In this document: positions 1-8,737 of the stretch, piece by piece
Position numbering within the stretch: position 1 is the stretch's first letter
Layout of the letters: the number at the start of each line of letters is the position of its first letter
DNA from: Burkholderiales bacterium
Lineage (GTDB): Bacteria > Pseudomonadota > Gammaproteobacteria > Burkholderiales > Burkholderiaceae_D
Direction: 5' to 3'
DNA length: 43,224 bases
Assembly (NCBI GenBank): GCA_016200845.1
Contig: JACQDW010000009.1
Span: 1-43,224 of the forward strand
The notes under the pieces: model-generated
The model's database searches: none
Seen by the model: only the letters and a program-made list of their open reading frames with translations
What the model was told of the DNA's origin: nothing
Made by a program: the position numbers and the translations under genes

Positions 1-750
1 ATCGGCAGCTGAAGGTACGGCATTTGACCAGTGCGCATCACTTAAAATATCTTCGGTGACGCAAATTTGTTGACGCTCCACGGCGACACCGCAAGTCCAG
101 GTGCCGGGTTTGATTTTCAGGTTTTCAATTTGTGCCAGCACTTCCGGATCTAAGGAGGGTGCTGCCGCGAGTTGCAGACAGCGGCTGGGTTGATCAAGCA
201 GCATGATGGCGCATACCGAGCCATTGTCCAGCAAACGTTCCATGCGGTCACATACATCTTGCAAAATTTGATTCAGAGGATTGTCGAGCGCGATCATCTC
301 CAGAATTTCTTTTTCATGATGCAACGCTTCGTGATTCAAACTATTTTGGGGGACTCCGGACTGTGTACTGAGGATCTGAAAAGTTTTTGCAATCGGTTGT
401 GTTTGCAAATGGCGAATCCGCAACACATGCGCGGTTTGTCGCTGCAATTGGAAACTATGTAAGCGAGCTTCTATTTCTATAGTTTGCTTATCGCGGGTGA
501 TAAGCTGACAAAATTCTGCGATCGCCGTTGGAATTAAGTTGTTACCAGATTGCAGTTGGGTACGGAGTTGATTTGGATGATCAAATTGTAGAAACGCATT
601 CCATCGTAAGCCCGTGATTTCGTTGAGATTTTTTGCATTCAGCAGGCCGATCGCGAGGGCATTGGCGTGGACGATGGTGCCATCGATCAGGACTATCGTC
701 GCATCTTGTGCGTGCTGCTCTAGCAGCAATTGCCAATTAACAGGATACAT
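1..750 (-). CDS. PAS/GAF-domain signalling protein, N-terminal part (cut by window edge)
   Basis: An open frame of 250 codons starts at the ATG at 750 and runs off the left edge without a stop. Residues 1-100 look like a PAS-type sensor module (TIVLIDGTIVHANALAIGLL). From about residue 146 the stretch EKEILEMIALDNPLNQILQD is the usual lead-in to a GAF domain in multi-domain signalling proteins, followed by GAF-like CAIMLLD and a strand-rich region ending LKIKPGTWTCGVAVERQQI. In such proteins a GGDEF/EAL or histidine-kinase output usually follows, but it would lie outside the window, so the output is unknown. No signal peptide or membrane segment is seen, so it should be cytoplasmic. It is the last gene of a minus-strand run (ilvA, small exported protein, queF), 204 bases after queF. 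The domain reading is by eye. Confidence 0.7.
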   Translation of the reverse strand, partial: MYPVNWQLLLEQHAQDATIVLIDGTIVHANALAIGLLNAKNLNEITGLRWNAFLQFDHPNQLRTQLQSGNNLIPTAIAEFCQLITRDKQTIEIEARLHSFQLQRQTAHVLRIRHLQTQPIAKTFQILSTQSGVPQNSLNHEALHHEKEILEMIALDNPLNQILQDVCDRMERLLDNGSVCAIMLLDQPSRCLQLAAAPSLDPEVLAQIENLKIKPGTWTCGVAVERQQICVTEDILSDAHWSNAVPSAAD

Positions 751-954
751 AAATCAATCTAAAAAGTGACGTGCCCGGAATTGGTAATTTGAATTGAAGA
801 ATGACAGTCTGCGTATTCCGGGAAAGAATCCGACAAATGTACTCTATGCAACCCCTCTTGGCAAGTGCTAATTGCATTTCACATATGATGATTTTACACT
901 GGTCTGCCTTCTCGCGGGTAATCGTGCTTATGCTATTTCTCAATGAGTGACGGA

Positions 955-1824
955 TTATTGTCGGGCAGAGCGCACATTGGCAGGCATTTTCCCGGTCGAA
1001 AAATTACTACGCCAAGGATTGATGTCCAAGCCCCCACGTCGCGTATATCGGGCATAAACCGCCAGTTTTTGTGGCTTGCATTGGGTCAGGACGTCCATAA
1101 AAATACGTTCTACGCATTGTTCATGAAACTCATTGTGATTGCGAAAGCCGATCAGATAGCGCAACAGCGCTTCATGATCAATCGGCGCACCGACATAATG
1201 AATTTGTACACTCGCCCAATCGGGCTGGCCGGTGACCAGGCAATTTGATTTGAGTAAGTGCGAGACTACAGTCTCCTCTATCGGCGCGCAGTTGTGATCC
1301 GCAGTGAGCACCTGTGCTTGCGGCGTGTAGTGATCGATTTCGATATCTAAGCGATCCAACAGCATGCCATCGAGCTCTTGAAAGCGGGCATTGGAAAACT
1401 CTTCCGCCGGTGTGAAGCGAATTTGCACAGACGCACCAAAACCGCGCGATAAATCGGCTTGCAATAAAGCGAGCAGGGCGGCGCTGTCCGCGAGGCGGGT
1501 TTGATTAAATGAATTGAGATAGAGCTTAAACGATTTTGATTCGATGATATTTGGCGAATCAGCAGGCGCGAAAATACTCAAGATCGCGACCTGTGGTTTG
1601 CCGCGTAAATTGAGCCAGGAGACTTCATACGCATTCCAAAAATCCATGCCAAAGAAGGGCAAAGTCATCGCCTTGCCATCGGCGGCAATCAGCCCCAATT
1701 CTGCACGCTTCTCAGCGCGCGGAATTGGGAACAACAGCGCTGGGTTGTATTCGGTCTCATAGGCCGAGGTCTTGCCTAGTTGCGATTGTTCTGCGGTGTT
1801 GGCTGTGATTGAAATCGTGTTCAT
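955..1824 (-). CDS. queF: NADPH-dependent 7-cyano-7-deazaguanine reductase
   Basis: QueF reduces preQ0 to preQ1 with NADPH, the last free-base step before queuosine is placed in tRNA. The 289-residue protein has the long, two-module form found in E. coli. The catalytic cysteine is C195 in [12 protein letters not shown], with the following aspartate of PDW as the proton-transfer residue, and the C-terminal [10 protein letters not shown] motif carries the substrate-binding His/Glu. The N-terminal module has FPIPRAEKR and the nucleotide-binding [15 protein letters not shown] chose the ATG at 1824, giving MNTISIT; an in-frame TTG at 1839 would add five residues and neither has a clear ribosome site. 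It is cytoplasmic. Its neighbours are unrelated in function, so it may be a single transcription unit. Identity is secure from the motifs. Confidence 0.95.
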   Translation of the reverse strand: MNTISITANTAEQSQLGKTSAYETEYNPALLFPIPRAEKRAELGLIAADGKAMTLPFFGMDFWNAYEVSWLNLRGKPQVAILSIFAPADSPNIIESKSFKLYLNSFNQTRLADSAALLALLQADLSRGFGASVQIRFTPAEEFSNARFQELDGMLLDRLDIEIDHYTPQAQVLTADHNCAPIEETVVSHLLKSNCLVTGQPDWASVQIHYVGAPIDHEALLRYLIGFRNHNEFHEQCVERIFMDVLTQCKPQKLAVYARYTRRGGLDINPWRSNFSTGKMPANVRSARQ

Positions 1825-1918
1825 GGAGTTTATCGTCAAAATGAAAGGCTCAAACGTCGATTGGAAGATTGTAGTGTAGCGAATTTGCTAGCGTCATCTT
1901 CGAAAGTAGTGTGAGGGT

Positions 1919-2350
1919 TCACAGTTTTATGTCCAACTTGAGATCGGTCGTATTGAGGATGAGCGGAGAGTCATTTTCAGGCTCGCCTGGTTTAATTTGA
2001 TCGAGATAATGCCAGTAAAGTACGTTACCTTTGCGTTTAGCTTTACCTAGGACAACGGCTCCATTTCGGCCGCTGATAACGGTAAGCACTGCAACATCAC
2101 CCACAACGACGCCGCGCACAGTGCCTTTGCCGCCTTCGTTAAGTCTGCCACAACCCGCTGTTGCCAAGCTGTGTGATCCTGTTATTTGATCTCCGGTTTG
2201 TTTGAGTTCGAAGAGTGCTTTGCCACACTCGATCTTGTTCTTAATTTCCGCTTCTGTACGGAGGTCTTTCGTCCAAATCCCTGAAAAGTCGGTAGCAAAC
2301 ACCAATGTCGGGGCGCACAAAAGAAGGGCGAGCAGGGAGCGGTATTGCAT
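1919..2350 (-). CDS. small exported protein of unknown function
   Basis: I do not recognise the family. The 143-residue product begins with a clear Sec signal peptide (MQYRSLLALLLCAPTLVFA, cleavage likely before TDFSG). The mature part opens FSGIW, a phrase common at the start of small secreted beta-barrel-like proteins, has two cysteines (IECGK and TAGCGR) that could form a disulphide in the periplasm, and is otherwise strand-rich and glycine-rich (GGKGTVRGVVVGDVAVL). The start lies only 11 bases after the stop of ilvA, so it is probably read from the ilvA transcript, although no ribosome site is evident before the ATG. A periplasmic or surface location is inferred only from the signal peptide. 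Confidence 0.75.
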   Translation of the reverse strand: MQYRSLLALLLCAPTLVFATDFSGIWTKDLRTEAEIKNKIECGKALFELKQTGDQITGSHSLATAGCGRLNEGGKGTVRGVVVGDVAVLTVISGRNGAVVLGKAKRKGNVLYWHYLDQIKPGEPENDSPLILNTTDLKLDIKL

Positions 2351-2361
2351 GTGTATTTTAT

Positions 2362-3894
2362 CTATAAAAATAAGCGATAGGCTGGATTTTCAGTTTCATC
2401 CCAATAGCGATAACCAAGGCCATTCAAAAATTCTTTGAATGCCTTCATTTCTTTTTTGGGAACTTGCAAACCAACCAGCGTGCGGCCATAGTCTGCGCCG
2501 TGATTGCGATAATGGAAGAGGCTGATATTCCAGTTTGGCGCCATGCTGTTTAAAAAACGCATCAAAGCGCCAGGGCGTTCTGGAAATTCAAAACGGTACA
2601 ATAATTCATTGCTGGCCAGATCGCTCTTGCCACCGACTAAGTGACGGATGTGCAGCTTAGCGAGTTCGTCATCGGTGAGATCAAGCGTGGGGAAGCCATG
2701 CTTGACAAAGCTTTTGGCGATCTTGCCTGATTCTTCGCGATTATTGACTTGAATGCCGACAAAAATATGCGCGTCTTTTTTGTCGCTGATGCGGTAGTTA
2801 AATTCAGTCACATTGCGCGCGCCGACTAATTCGCAAAAACGTTTAAAGCTACCTTGAATTTCTGGGATGGTTACCGCAAATACGGCTTCGCGTGCTTCAC
2901 CAACTTCGGCGCGCTCTGCGACAAAACGCAGGCGGTCAAAATTCATGTTGGCACCGCAAGCGATGGTCACCATGGTTTCATTTTTGAGCGCGAGCTTTTG
3001 CGCTTTGGCGCGTTCGATATAGGCTTTACATCCGGCGACGGCGAGCGCACCTGCTGGTTCTAAAATGCTGCGCGTATCTTGAAACACATCTTTGATCGCA
3101 GCGCATACCGCATCGGTATCAACCGTGATGACTTCATCGACATACATTTTCGCCAAACGGAAGGTTTCTTCGCCCACCAACTTGACCGCAGTGCCATCAG
3201 AAAATAAACCGACGTCATTTAAGGTGACGCGCTTACCCGCTTTTAAGCTGCGCGCCATCGCATCGGAATCGGTGGTTTGTACGCCGATGATTTTGATATC
3301 TGGTCGCACTGCTTTCACATAAGCCGAGACGCCAGCGATCAGGCCACCGCCACCGATGGCCACAAAAATGGCGTGGATAGGACCGGCGTGTTGACGCAAA
3401 ATTTCCATACCAACGGTGCCTTGTCCGGCGATCACATCGGGATCATCAAAGGGGTGCACAAAGGTGAGCTTGCGTTTTTTTTCTAACTCTAAAGCGTGAC
3501 CGTAGGCGTCGGTATACGACTCGCCATGCAACACGATTTCAACGGCGTCGCCACCATGGCTGCGTACCGCGTCGATTTTGACTGGCGGTGTGGTGGTTGG
3601 CATCACGATCACAGCTTTGCAACCGACGCGCTTTGCGCTCAATGCGACGCCTTGGGCATGATTGCCGGCCGAGGCGCAAATCACACCGCGTTTTAATTGC
3701 GCTTGAGTCAGGTGAGCGATTTTGTTATATGCGCCGCGCAGTTTGAAGCTAAATACGCTTTGCATATCTTCGCGCTTGAAATGAATCTGGTTGTCCATAC
3801 GCGCAGATAAATTGGGCGCGAATTCCAGCGGAGTTTCAAAAGCGACGTCATAAACGCGGGCGGTCAGGATTTTTTTGAGGTAGTCGATGGACAT
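2362..3894 (-). CDS. ilvA: threonine ammonia-lyase, biosynthetic
   Basis: IlvA is the PLP enzyme that deaminates threonine to 2-oxobutanoate, the first committed step to isoleucine. The 510-residue length fits the biosynthetic, isoleucine-inhibited class. The PLP lysine is K51 in SFKLRGAYNK, the phosphate-binding glycine loop is IGGGGLIAG, and CASAGNHAQG is the conserved substrate loop. The C-terminal 190 residues hold two ACT-like regulatory domains (VTIPEIQGSFKRFCELVG and YRFEFPERPGALMRFLN), which are absent from the catabolic enzyme. I place the start at the ATG at 3894 (MSIDYLKK); the frame is open 17 codons further but that part is cysteine-rich and unlike the family. A -10-like GATAAT lies about 200 bases upstream on the same strand, leaving a long leader. 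Confidence 0.96.
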   Translation of the reverse strand: MSIDYLKKILTARVYDVAFETPLEFAPNLSARMDNQIHFKREDMQSVFSFKLRGAYNKIAHLTQAQLKRGVICASAGNHAQGVALSAKRVGCKAVIVMPTTTPPVKIDAVRSHGGDAVEIVLHGESYTDAYGHALELEKKRKLTFVHPFDDPDVIAGQGTVGMEILRQHAGPIHAIFVAIGGGGLIAGVSAYVKAVRPDIKIIGVQTTDSDAMARSLKAGKRVTLNDVGLFSDGTAVKLVGEETFRLAKMYVDEVITVDTDAVCAAIKDVFQDTRSILEPAGALAVAGCKAYIERAKAQKLALKNETMVTIACGANMNFDRLRFVAERAEVGEAREAVFAVTIPEIQGSFKRFCELVGARNVTEFNYRISDKKDAHIFVGIQVNNREESGKIAKSFVKHGFPTLDLTDDELAKLHIRHLVGGKSDLASNELLYRFEFPERPGALMRFLNSMAPNWNISLFHYRNHGADYGRTLVGLQVPKKEMKAFKEFLNGLGYRYWDETENPAYRLFL

Positions 3895-4222
3895 GAGTGA
3901 TTCTTCAATTAAAAAATGGCATAGGCAACATCGGACAGAGAGCAATCGTCAACAGAACTGAGGTTTAGCCTTACTGGTGAGTAAAGACTACGATAGAGAG
4001 GTGAGCTGTGTACAGATCACGTCGCCTGTTACACACATCGCTGCCGGGTGAAGCGCGCTGCATGTAATGGATGCTAATTTCTTAAGTCCAGAAAGAGGCA
4101 TTATCCCAGATTTTTGTAAGGGCGGCGAGTTGGGGTCTGACTTTGCAGCGCGGCGTATAAAGTGAGGGGCGATCACCCTGCTGCAAGGTATAATTCAGCC
4201 CCCTCTAACCAGATGATCTCCA
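3895..4222. promoter_or_regulatory. divergent intergenic region with -10-like elements for ilvA and yqaA-type gene
   Basis: This 328-base gap separates ilvA (minus) from the YqaA-like gene (plus). On the plus strand TATAAT at 4189-4194 sits 29 bases before the ATG at 4223. On the minus strand GATAAT reads from 4105 to 4100, about 200 bases before ilvA. Neither has a good -35 match at the right distance. A small minus-strand open frame crosses the ilvA leader, but its first usable internal ATG overlaps the -10, so I do not call it a leader peptide. No convincing terminator hairpin of an attenuator was found. Confidence 0.45.
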
Positions 4223-4660
4223 ATGATAGAAGCTGCGGTCACTTACTTGCTGTCAGTATTTGCGATTGCGCAAACAGGATTGTTGGCGCCTGTGGTGTTT
4301 GCCATGATCAGGGAACACCCCGATTTGTTTTGGCACACCATTTTGGTGGCAAGCGTGGCGAATACCTTGGGTGGGATTGTGAATTATGGAATGGGATATG
4401 GCGCCAAAAAGGCCTTTGCCCGTGAGAGAAAGAGTCGGTGGTTTGGCTGGTTAGAACGCTACGGCGCCAAGACCATGTTATTGGCGTGGCTGCCTGTGAT
4501 CGGCGACCCGATTTGCTTGTTAGGCGGTTGGTTGCGACTGCCGTTTTGGCCATGTGTACTGTATATGGCGATAGGCAAATTTGCGCGTTATGTGGCGATC
4601 ACTGTTTTGTTGCAAGGCGTGCCGGATAGTTGGTGGCATAGTCTATTACGATTAGGATAA
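4223..4660 (+). CDS. YqaA-family (DedA/VTT-like) inner-membrane protein
   Basis: The product is 145 residues with about four hydrophobic segments: residues 5-28 (YLLSVFAIAQTGLLAPVVFA), 38-60 (ILVASVANTLGGIVNYGMGY), 83-105 and 110-130. The pattern of SVANTLGGIVNYGMGYG, then an amphipathic ERYGAKTMLLAWLPVIGDP stretch with the conserved G-D-P near a re-entrant loop, is that of the small YqaA proteins related to the VTT/DedA superfamily. These are inner-membrane proteins; DedA relatives have been linked to lipid-carrier recycling, but the function of YqaA itself is not established. The gene stands 11 bases before the next one, so the two may be co-transcribed. The family call is by eye. Confidence 0.8.
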   Translation: MIEAAVTYLLSVFAIAQTGLLAPVVFAMIREHPDLFWHTILVASVANTLGGIVNYGMGYGAKKAFARERKSRWFGWLERYGAKTMLLAWLPVIGDPICLLGGWLRLPFWPCVLYMAIGKFARYVAITVLLQGVPDSWWHSLLRLG

Positions 4661-4671
4661 AGGGTAGGGAC

Positions 4672-5409
4672 GTGTGGCAGAAGTTTAAAGAATTGTTTGT
4701 TGTAAAATCAGAGCAGTCTGAAGTTGACGCAGTATCAGAGAATGCAGAACTTGCGCCAGAAGTAGAACCAGCGCCAGTCATCAAGGAAGAGTCCGCTAGT
4801 GCCGATGTTAATCGCATCGTCCGTCAGGTCTTAGCGCCCGCTTTGCGTGCCGATGGCTTCACCGGGTCTGGACGTAATTTTAGAAAAATCAATGCCGATT
4901 GGGTGCTAATCGTCAGTCTGGAAAGTTCGCGTGCTGGTACAGGGCTCGCGCTCAATATTGGCTTACATCCTTTGGCGTTTAATGACGTTTTAGGAAAGCC
5001 CGTCGATGCCAAGAAAATCAAGATGCAATTGTGTGAATTTCGCACGCGCCTGCCTTCACAAAATAAAGCAAGCTGGTGGCAGTTTGAATCTGATGCAGAG
5101 TCTGTGCAGCGTGTGATGGAAACGATACGAAACGAGTATCTGCAACACTGTAGTGCACAGCTTAAAAAACTCAGTGGCGAACAAAGCCCTCTGTTTCACG
5201 CGCGCGTCGATAATTTTGCTAAAGGCGATTATGACTTCTCCCCGTTCCGCAGCGCCGATACCCGCATCGCACTGGTGATTGCGCGTTTGCATCAGCAACA
5301 AGGCCGTCGCACCGAAGCGATGGCCTTCGCCCATCACGGTTTAAAACACGTCGGAAACTCCGTCGGTTTACGACGTGATTTTGAGGCTGTGTTGGATGAG
5401 GGCTATTGA
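4672..5409 (+). CDS. DUF4304-like protein
   Basis: The 245-residue product starts at a GTG (4672) that has a strong ribosome site, AGGGTAGGGA, directly upstream; no better ATG exists. Residues 1-45 form an acidic, low-complexity linker (AELAPEVEPAPVIKEE). Residues 45-165 resemble DUF4304: RIVRQVLAPALRADGFTGSG, then NFRKINADWVLIVSLESS and LNIGLHP, as in proteins described only by that domain. The last 60 residues (IALVIARLHQQQGRRTEAMA) look like one helical TPR-type repeat. There is no signal peptide. Its stop overlaps the convergent stop of the ABC permease by seven bases. The function is unknown; the domain assignment is moderate. Confidence 0.65.
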   Translation: MWQKFKELFVVKSEQSEVDAVSENAELAPEVEPAPVIKEESASADVNRIVRQVLAPALRADGFTGSGRNFRKINADWVLIVSLESSRAGTGLALNIGLHPLAFNDVLGKPVDAKKIKMQLCEFRTRLPSQNKASWWQFESDAESVQRVMETIRNEYLQHCSAQLKKLSGEQSPLFHARVDNFAKGDYDFSPFRSADTRIALVIARLHQQQGRRTEAMAFAHHGLKHVGNSVGLRRDFEAVLDEGY

Positions 5410-7832
5410 TGGGTGATCGCCTCCCGTATGCTGAGCTTTGCGGCACGTCTGGCTGGCAAGACGGAGGCGACTATACTGATCACGCCGCTGATTACCATCC
5501 AGAGTATGAGAGGAAACGGCGTCACGCTAAGAGGGAAGGCCTCTTCCATCAATAGATTCCCTAAAAAACGCCCTAACATGATCGATGCTGGAAGCGAGAA
5601 CAGTAGCGCAAGCAAGTAGCCCATAGTGGCAATGCATGCTGTTTCGACGATCAGATTGCGCATGATACGACCAGGTGTCGCACCGATACTGCGCATAATC
5701 CCAAACTCGCGGGTGCGTTCCAACACATTGCTGCTAAACGTTGCTCCCAGCCCCAAGGCACTGACTACTGCCATCAGAAATGCAATGGAGAGCAGGCACA
5801 GTAACAGCAAATCAAAGTGGGCATCGACGTCGTGCCTTAACATTGTCTCTGTGATGATGGCTTTGACGGGGATCCCTTGTGCCTGCAAGCTTTGCTTGAT
5901 CTTGTCGGCGATTAAGGCAATCTGGGTGTCATCCTGATTACTGGTCACACATCGATAGTGTTTGCTGAGATGGTCTTTGCCTAAGACGCTGGCGGCGGTT
6001 TGCGGCGAGACAAAGGCAACCGCACCTACCATTTTTTGCTGCGCGATTCCTACCAGTTGCAGGCTGCTGCTACGACCTAAGCTGCGCACTTGCAACATGT
6101 CGCCCAGTTGGGCATTGGGATAAAACTCTAGCGCTTTTTGATTGAGGATAATCGCATTGGTATCGGATGCGACCAACTTTCGTCCCCGAATTAAGGGAAG
6201 ATCCATCAATTGGCTTTCGGTTGGCATGCTAATCATGCTCAGGATGCCGTGCGCGTCGTCTGGATAACTGTGTTCAATCTCGACGCCATTGGCGCTCAGT
6301 CGCGTGACTTTGCTGCGGCTCCATGCTTCGACACGAGTGACACCGGAAACCGCCGAGATCAGTGCGTTGATCTTGCTTTGCTCTTGCCATTCTTTGGTGA
6401 TGACTTCAATTTGATAATGCCGTTCTTGCGCAGCGGTGACCAAATGCTGCTGCGACGCTGCTTTGATATTGAGGCTACTGATGAATAAGGTGCCAGCGCT
6501 GCCCAGCAATATTAAGCTCAGCATGAGTCGCTTGCGGTTTCTGAAACTATTTCGCAATGCCATGATCAGGCTGTTGTCGATTGCAATAAGCTCTCCGAAA
6601 AAGTGTGCAAAAAAGCGCGAGCGATATTGTGTCGCAGGCGTGGCCAGGCTGGCGCCCGTGTCATGCAAGGTCGCATGCACCGGGCGTCTTGCTGATTTGA
6701 GTATGCCAGACACCGTGAAAAGCAAGGGAAGAGCTATGCCAGCACCAGCTAATTGCAGATAAGTGAGTAGTGGCAGGCTGCGATCATGCAAATCAAAATT
6801 CAAAATTTTTAGTAAGACTAATTTGGATAAAGCTGTCCCAGCAATGAGGCCGAGCGGAATGGCGAATGCGCATGCAATCACGCCTATCATCAGGCTGAAG
6901 GTCAGATACAACATGGCAATTTGCTGTGTGCTGGCTCCTATTGCTTTCATCACCGCCATTTGCCGTATCTGCTGCGCTAATATTCCCTCAAAAATGGAGG
7001 CGTTTAAAATAGCGGCCAGGATGAAAACAAGAAAACTAAACACGCCCAGCATGGTCAATACACCGCGCAATATGGTCTGATGTGGATGTTCTCCCGGTGG
7101 TGGAATTTGAATTTGCTCAACGCTGTGAGCTTGCGCGGTAATGGCTTGTGTCAAACGATTCACGACCGTTTCGATGTGCCCGGCATCGAGCGGCTTGTCG
7201 CTGACGATGATTCTCAATTCGCTCAGGCTGTTGCCCAGCCCCAGATTCGCCATGGTGGTTGGTGTGATATAGGCGAACGCAGAAGTGCTGGGCGTTGGCA
7301 TCGATGGATCATGAGCGCTGCCGGAAATTTTCAGCGTCTTACGCTGATTATTGGCTAGTGCTATCGTGATGTCATCGCCGATGTGTAAGCCCAACTGTCG
7401 TAAGGATTCTCTTTCCAGCAGCAGGCTGTCTGGTGGTGGCGGCCAGGCACCTGCTTCTGGATAAAATTTGGCGATATTGTTTTCCGAAAAATTGTCGGAC
7501 ACAAAAAGGCGTATCGTTTGCGGCACGCCTTTGGGCGGATTGGTCGTGACGATGTCGGCATAAAATGTGCTGCTGGCATTGATTTCGGCAATGCCAGGAA
7601 CATGCTGCAAACTGGCGAGTAGTGTGGCGTCAATGCGATCGATCTTTAAGGTAGCGGAGGCGGGTTTGCTGGCCAGATAATTGGCGCTAATTTCGCGATT
7701 TAAGATCTGATAACTGCTCGTCATCGCACTTAAACCAAAGATCCCGACGATGAGGCTAAGCAGCATTAAGCTCATGCGCCCCGGGCTTGCCTGAATGTCG
7801 CGAATAAGTTTGATCCAGCGGGTATTAAGCAT
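5403..7832 (-). CDS. FtsX/MacB-type ABC transporter permease
   Basis: The 809-residue protein has the duplicated FtsX permease layout: a first membrane helix at residues 20-40 (MSLMLLSLIVGIFGLSAM), a large periplasmic domain, three helices around 255-380 (MLGVFSFLVFILAAILNASI, then MLYLTFSLMIGVIACAFAIP), a helix near 440 (MLSLILLGSAGTLFISSL), a second periplasmic domain, and three closing helices after residue 675 (LLLLCLLSIAFLMAVVSALG). REFGIMRSIGATPGRIMRNL is the coupling helix that contacts the ATPase. Its start codon overlaps the end of the ATPase gene by eight bases, so the pair form one transporter. No membrane-fusion protein or outer-membrane channel gene adjoins, unlike MacAB-TolC. 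Substrate is unknown; lipids, lipoproteins or antimicrobial compounds are the usual cargo of this class. Confidence 0.9.
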   Translation of the reverse strand: MLNTRWIKLIRDIQASPGRMSLMLLSLIVGIFGLSAMTSSYQILNREISANYLASKPASATLKIDRIDATLLASLQHVPGIAEINASSTFYADIVTTNPPKGVPQTIRLFVSDNFSENNIAKFYPEAGAWPPPPDSLLLERESLRQLGLHIGDDITIALANNQRKTLKISGSAHDPSMPTPSTSAFAYITPTTMANLGLGNSLSELRIIVSDKPLDAGHIETVVNRLTQAITAQAHSVEQIQIPPPGEHPHQTILRGVLTMLGVFSFLVFILAAILNASIFEGILAQQIRQMAVMKAIGASTQQIAMLYLTFSLMIGVIACAFAIPLGLIAGTALSKLVLLKILNFDLHDRSLPLLTYLQLAGAGIALPLLFTVSGILKSARRPVHATLHDTGASLATPATQYRSRFFAHFFGELIAIDNSLIMALRNSFRNRKRLMLSLILLGSAGTLFISSLNIKAASQQHLVTAAQERHYQIEVITKEWQEQSKINALISAVSGVTRVEAWSRSKVTRLSANGVEIEHSYPDDAHGILSMISMPTESQLMDLPLIRGRKLVASDTNAIILNQKALEFYPNAQLGDMLQVRSLGRSSSLQLVGIAQQKMVGAVAFVSPQTAASVLGKDHLSKHYRCVTSNQDDTQIALIADKIKQSLQAQGIPVKAIITETMLRHDVDAHFDLLLLCLLSIAFLMAVVSALGLGATFSSNVLERTREFGIMRSIGATPGRIMRNLIVETACIATMGYLLALLFSLPASIMLGRFLGNLLMEEAFPLSVTPFPLILWMVISGVISIVASVLPARRAAKLSIREAITHQ

Positions 7833-8583
7833 GTTTCACTCCAGCAGAATTGATGGCGTGAGCTACGCTCAGACGCCGCTGAGTGCTGGCAGCGCTGTCC
7901 TCGATCACGCTGCCATCGAGTAACTGTATCGTGCGCGAAAAATAATCAGCGTACTCGCGTTCGTGGGTCACCATGATGATGGTTTTTCCTTCGCTGGCGA
8001 GCTGTGCAAATAATTGTATGATGCCAGTCGCAGTGTCTGAATCGAGATTGCCAGTCGGCTCATCTGCGACAAGAATGGCGGGGTCATTGGCTAGAGCGCG
8101 GGCGATGGCGGCACGTTGTTGTTGACCACCAGAGAGTGCGGAGGGCAGTTTGTCTGCTTGTTCGAGTATGCCCAATTTTTTCAGTAAGGCTAATGCATGG
8201 CCTTTGCGCTCGCGCGCTGGACGCGATGCGCAAAAATCCATAGGCAACATCACATTTTCAAGCACGCTTAAGGTCGGGAGTAATTGAAAAAACTGAAAAA
8301 CGACCCCCACATTTTTCCCTCGCCATGCGCTCTTTTGTTGTTCGTTTAACTGATGCACAGCGGTGTGATCAATCACGATGTCGCCACGGTCTATATCGTC
8401 GATGCCGGTTAATACGTTCATCAATGTCGATTTTCCGCTGCCCGATTTCCCGATTACGGCGACAAATTCCGCGCGTTGTATTTGTAGAGTGATGTCTTTT
8501 AAGGCGACAAAAGCGCCCGTCGCTGTGTGATAGGATTTGTAGATGTCGCGTAGTTGTATAAATGGCGCTTCGATGTGATTCAT
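7825..8583 (-). CDS. LolD/MacB-type ABC transporter ATPase
   Basis: The 252-residue ATPase carries Walker A GKSGSGKST, the Q-loop VVFQFFQLLPTLSVLENVML typical of the LolD/MacB family, the signature LSGGQQQRAAIARAL, Walker B ILVADEPTGNLD and the switch histidine in MVTHERE. I chose the ATG at 8583 (MNHIEAPFIQL) because AGAGGAG sits just upstream; the frame is open 25 codons further but those residues do not fit the family. It powers the adjacent FtsX-type permease, with which its 3' end overlaps. The gene is divergent from a response regulator and kinase, a common arrangement for stress-responsive exporters under two-component control. This regulation is inferred from position. Confidence 0.93.
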   Translation of the reverse strand: MNHIEAPFIQLRDIYKSYHTATGAFVALKDITLQIQRAEFVAVIGKSGSGKSTLMNVLTGIDDIDRGDIVIDHTAVHQLNEQQKSAWRGKNVGVVFQFFQLLPTLSVLENVMLPMDFCASRPARERKGHALALLKKLGILEQADKLPSALSGGQQQRAAIARALANDPAILVADEPTGNLDSDTATGIIQLFAQLASEGKTIIMVTHEREYADYFSRTIQLLDGSVIEDSAASTQRRLSVAHAINSAGVKHA

Positions 8584-8683
8584 AGTGATGCTCCTCTGAT
8601 TTGAAAGAAATTGATGCCCTCCGAGTTTGACTGGGTATCGTTTCTTTATTGTGTTCAATCGAGGGAGATTTTTCTCTCAAACG

Positions 8684-8703
8684 TTTCCAGCTTGGGGTGG
8701 AAA
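8684..8703. promoter_or_regulatory. dyad in the divergent ABC / two-component promoter region
   Basis: TTTCCA at 8684-8689 and TGGAAA at 8698-8703 form a perfect six-base dyad with an eight-base spacer, in the 154 bases between the ABC ATPase start (8583) and the response regulator start (8738). It is a reasonable candidate for binding by the adjacent OmpR-family regulator, although OmpR proteins more often bind direct repeats. No clear promoter elements were identified beside it. Confidence 0.3.
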
Positions 8704-8737
8704 TATTTCAGAAACAAAGTGAACTTAAGATTGACTG

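Noticed and set aside
737-943. 68-codon minus-strand frame between queF and the PAS/GAF gene
   Set aside because: TTG start, no ribosome site, overlaps the next gene start, no recognisable features.
955-1248. Plus-strand frame of about 100 codons antisense to queF
   Set aside because: It is a shadow of queF, which has full catalytic motifs on the other strand; many similar shadows in the window were left out.
3988-4176. Possible leader peptide of ilvA (isoleucine/threonine/leucine codons in a small frame)
   Set aside because: Its internal ATG overlaps the -10-like element, so it would not be transcribed in full, the amino-acid content is not strongly biased, and no terminator/antiterminator pair was found.
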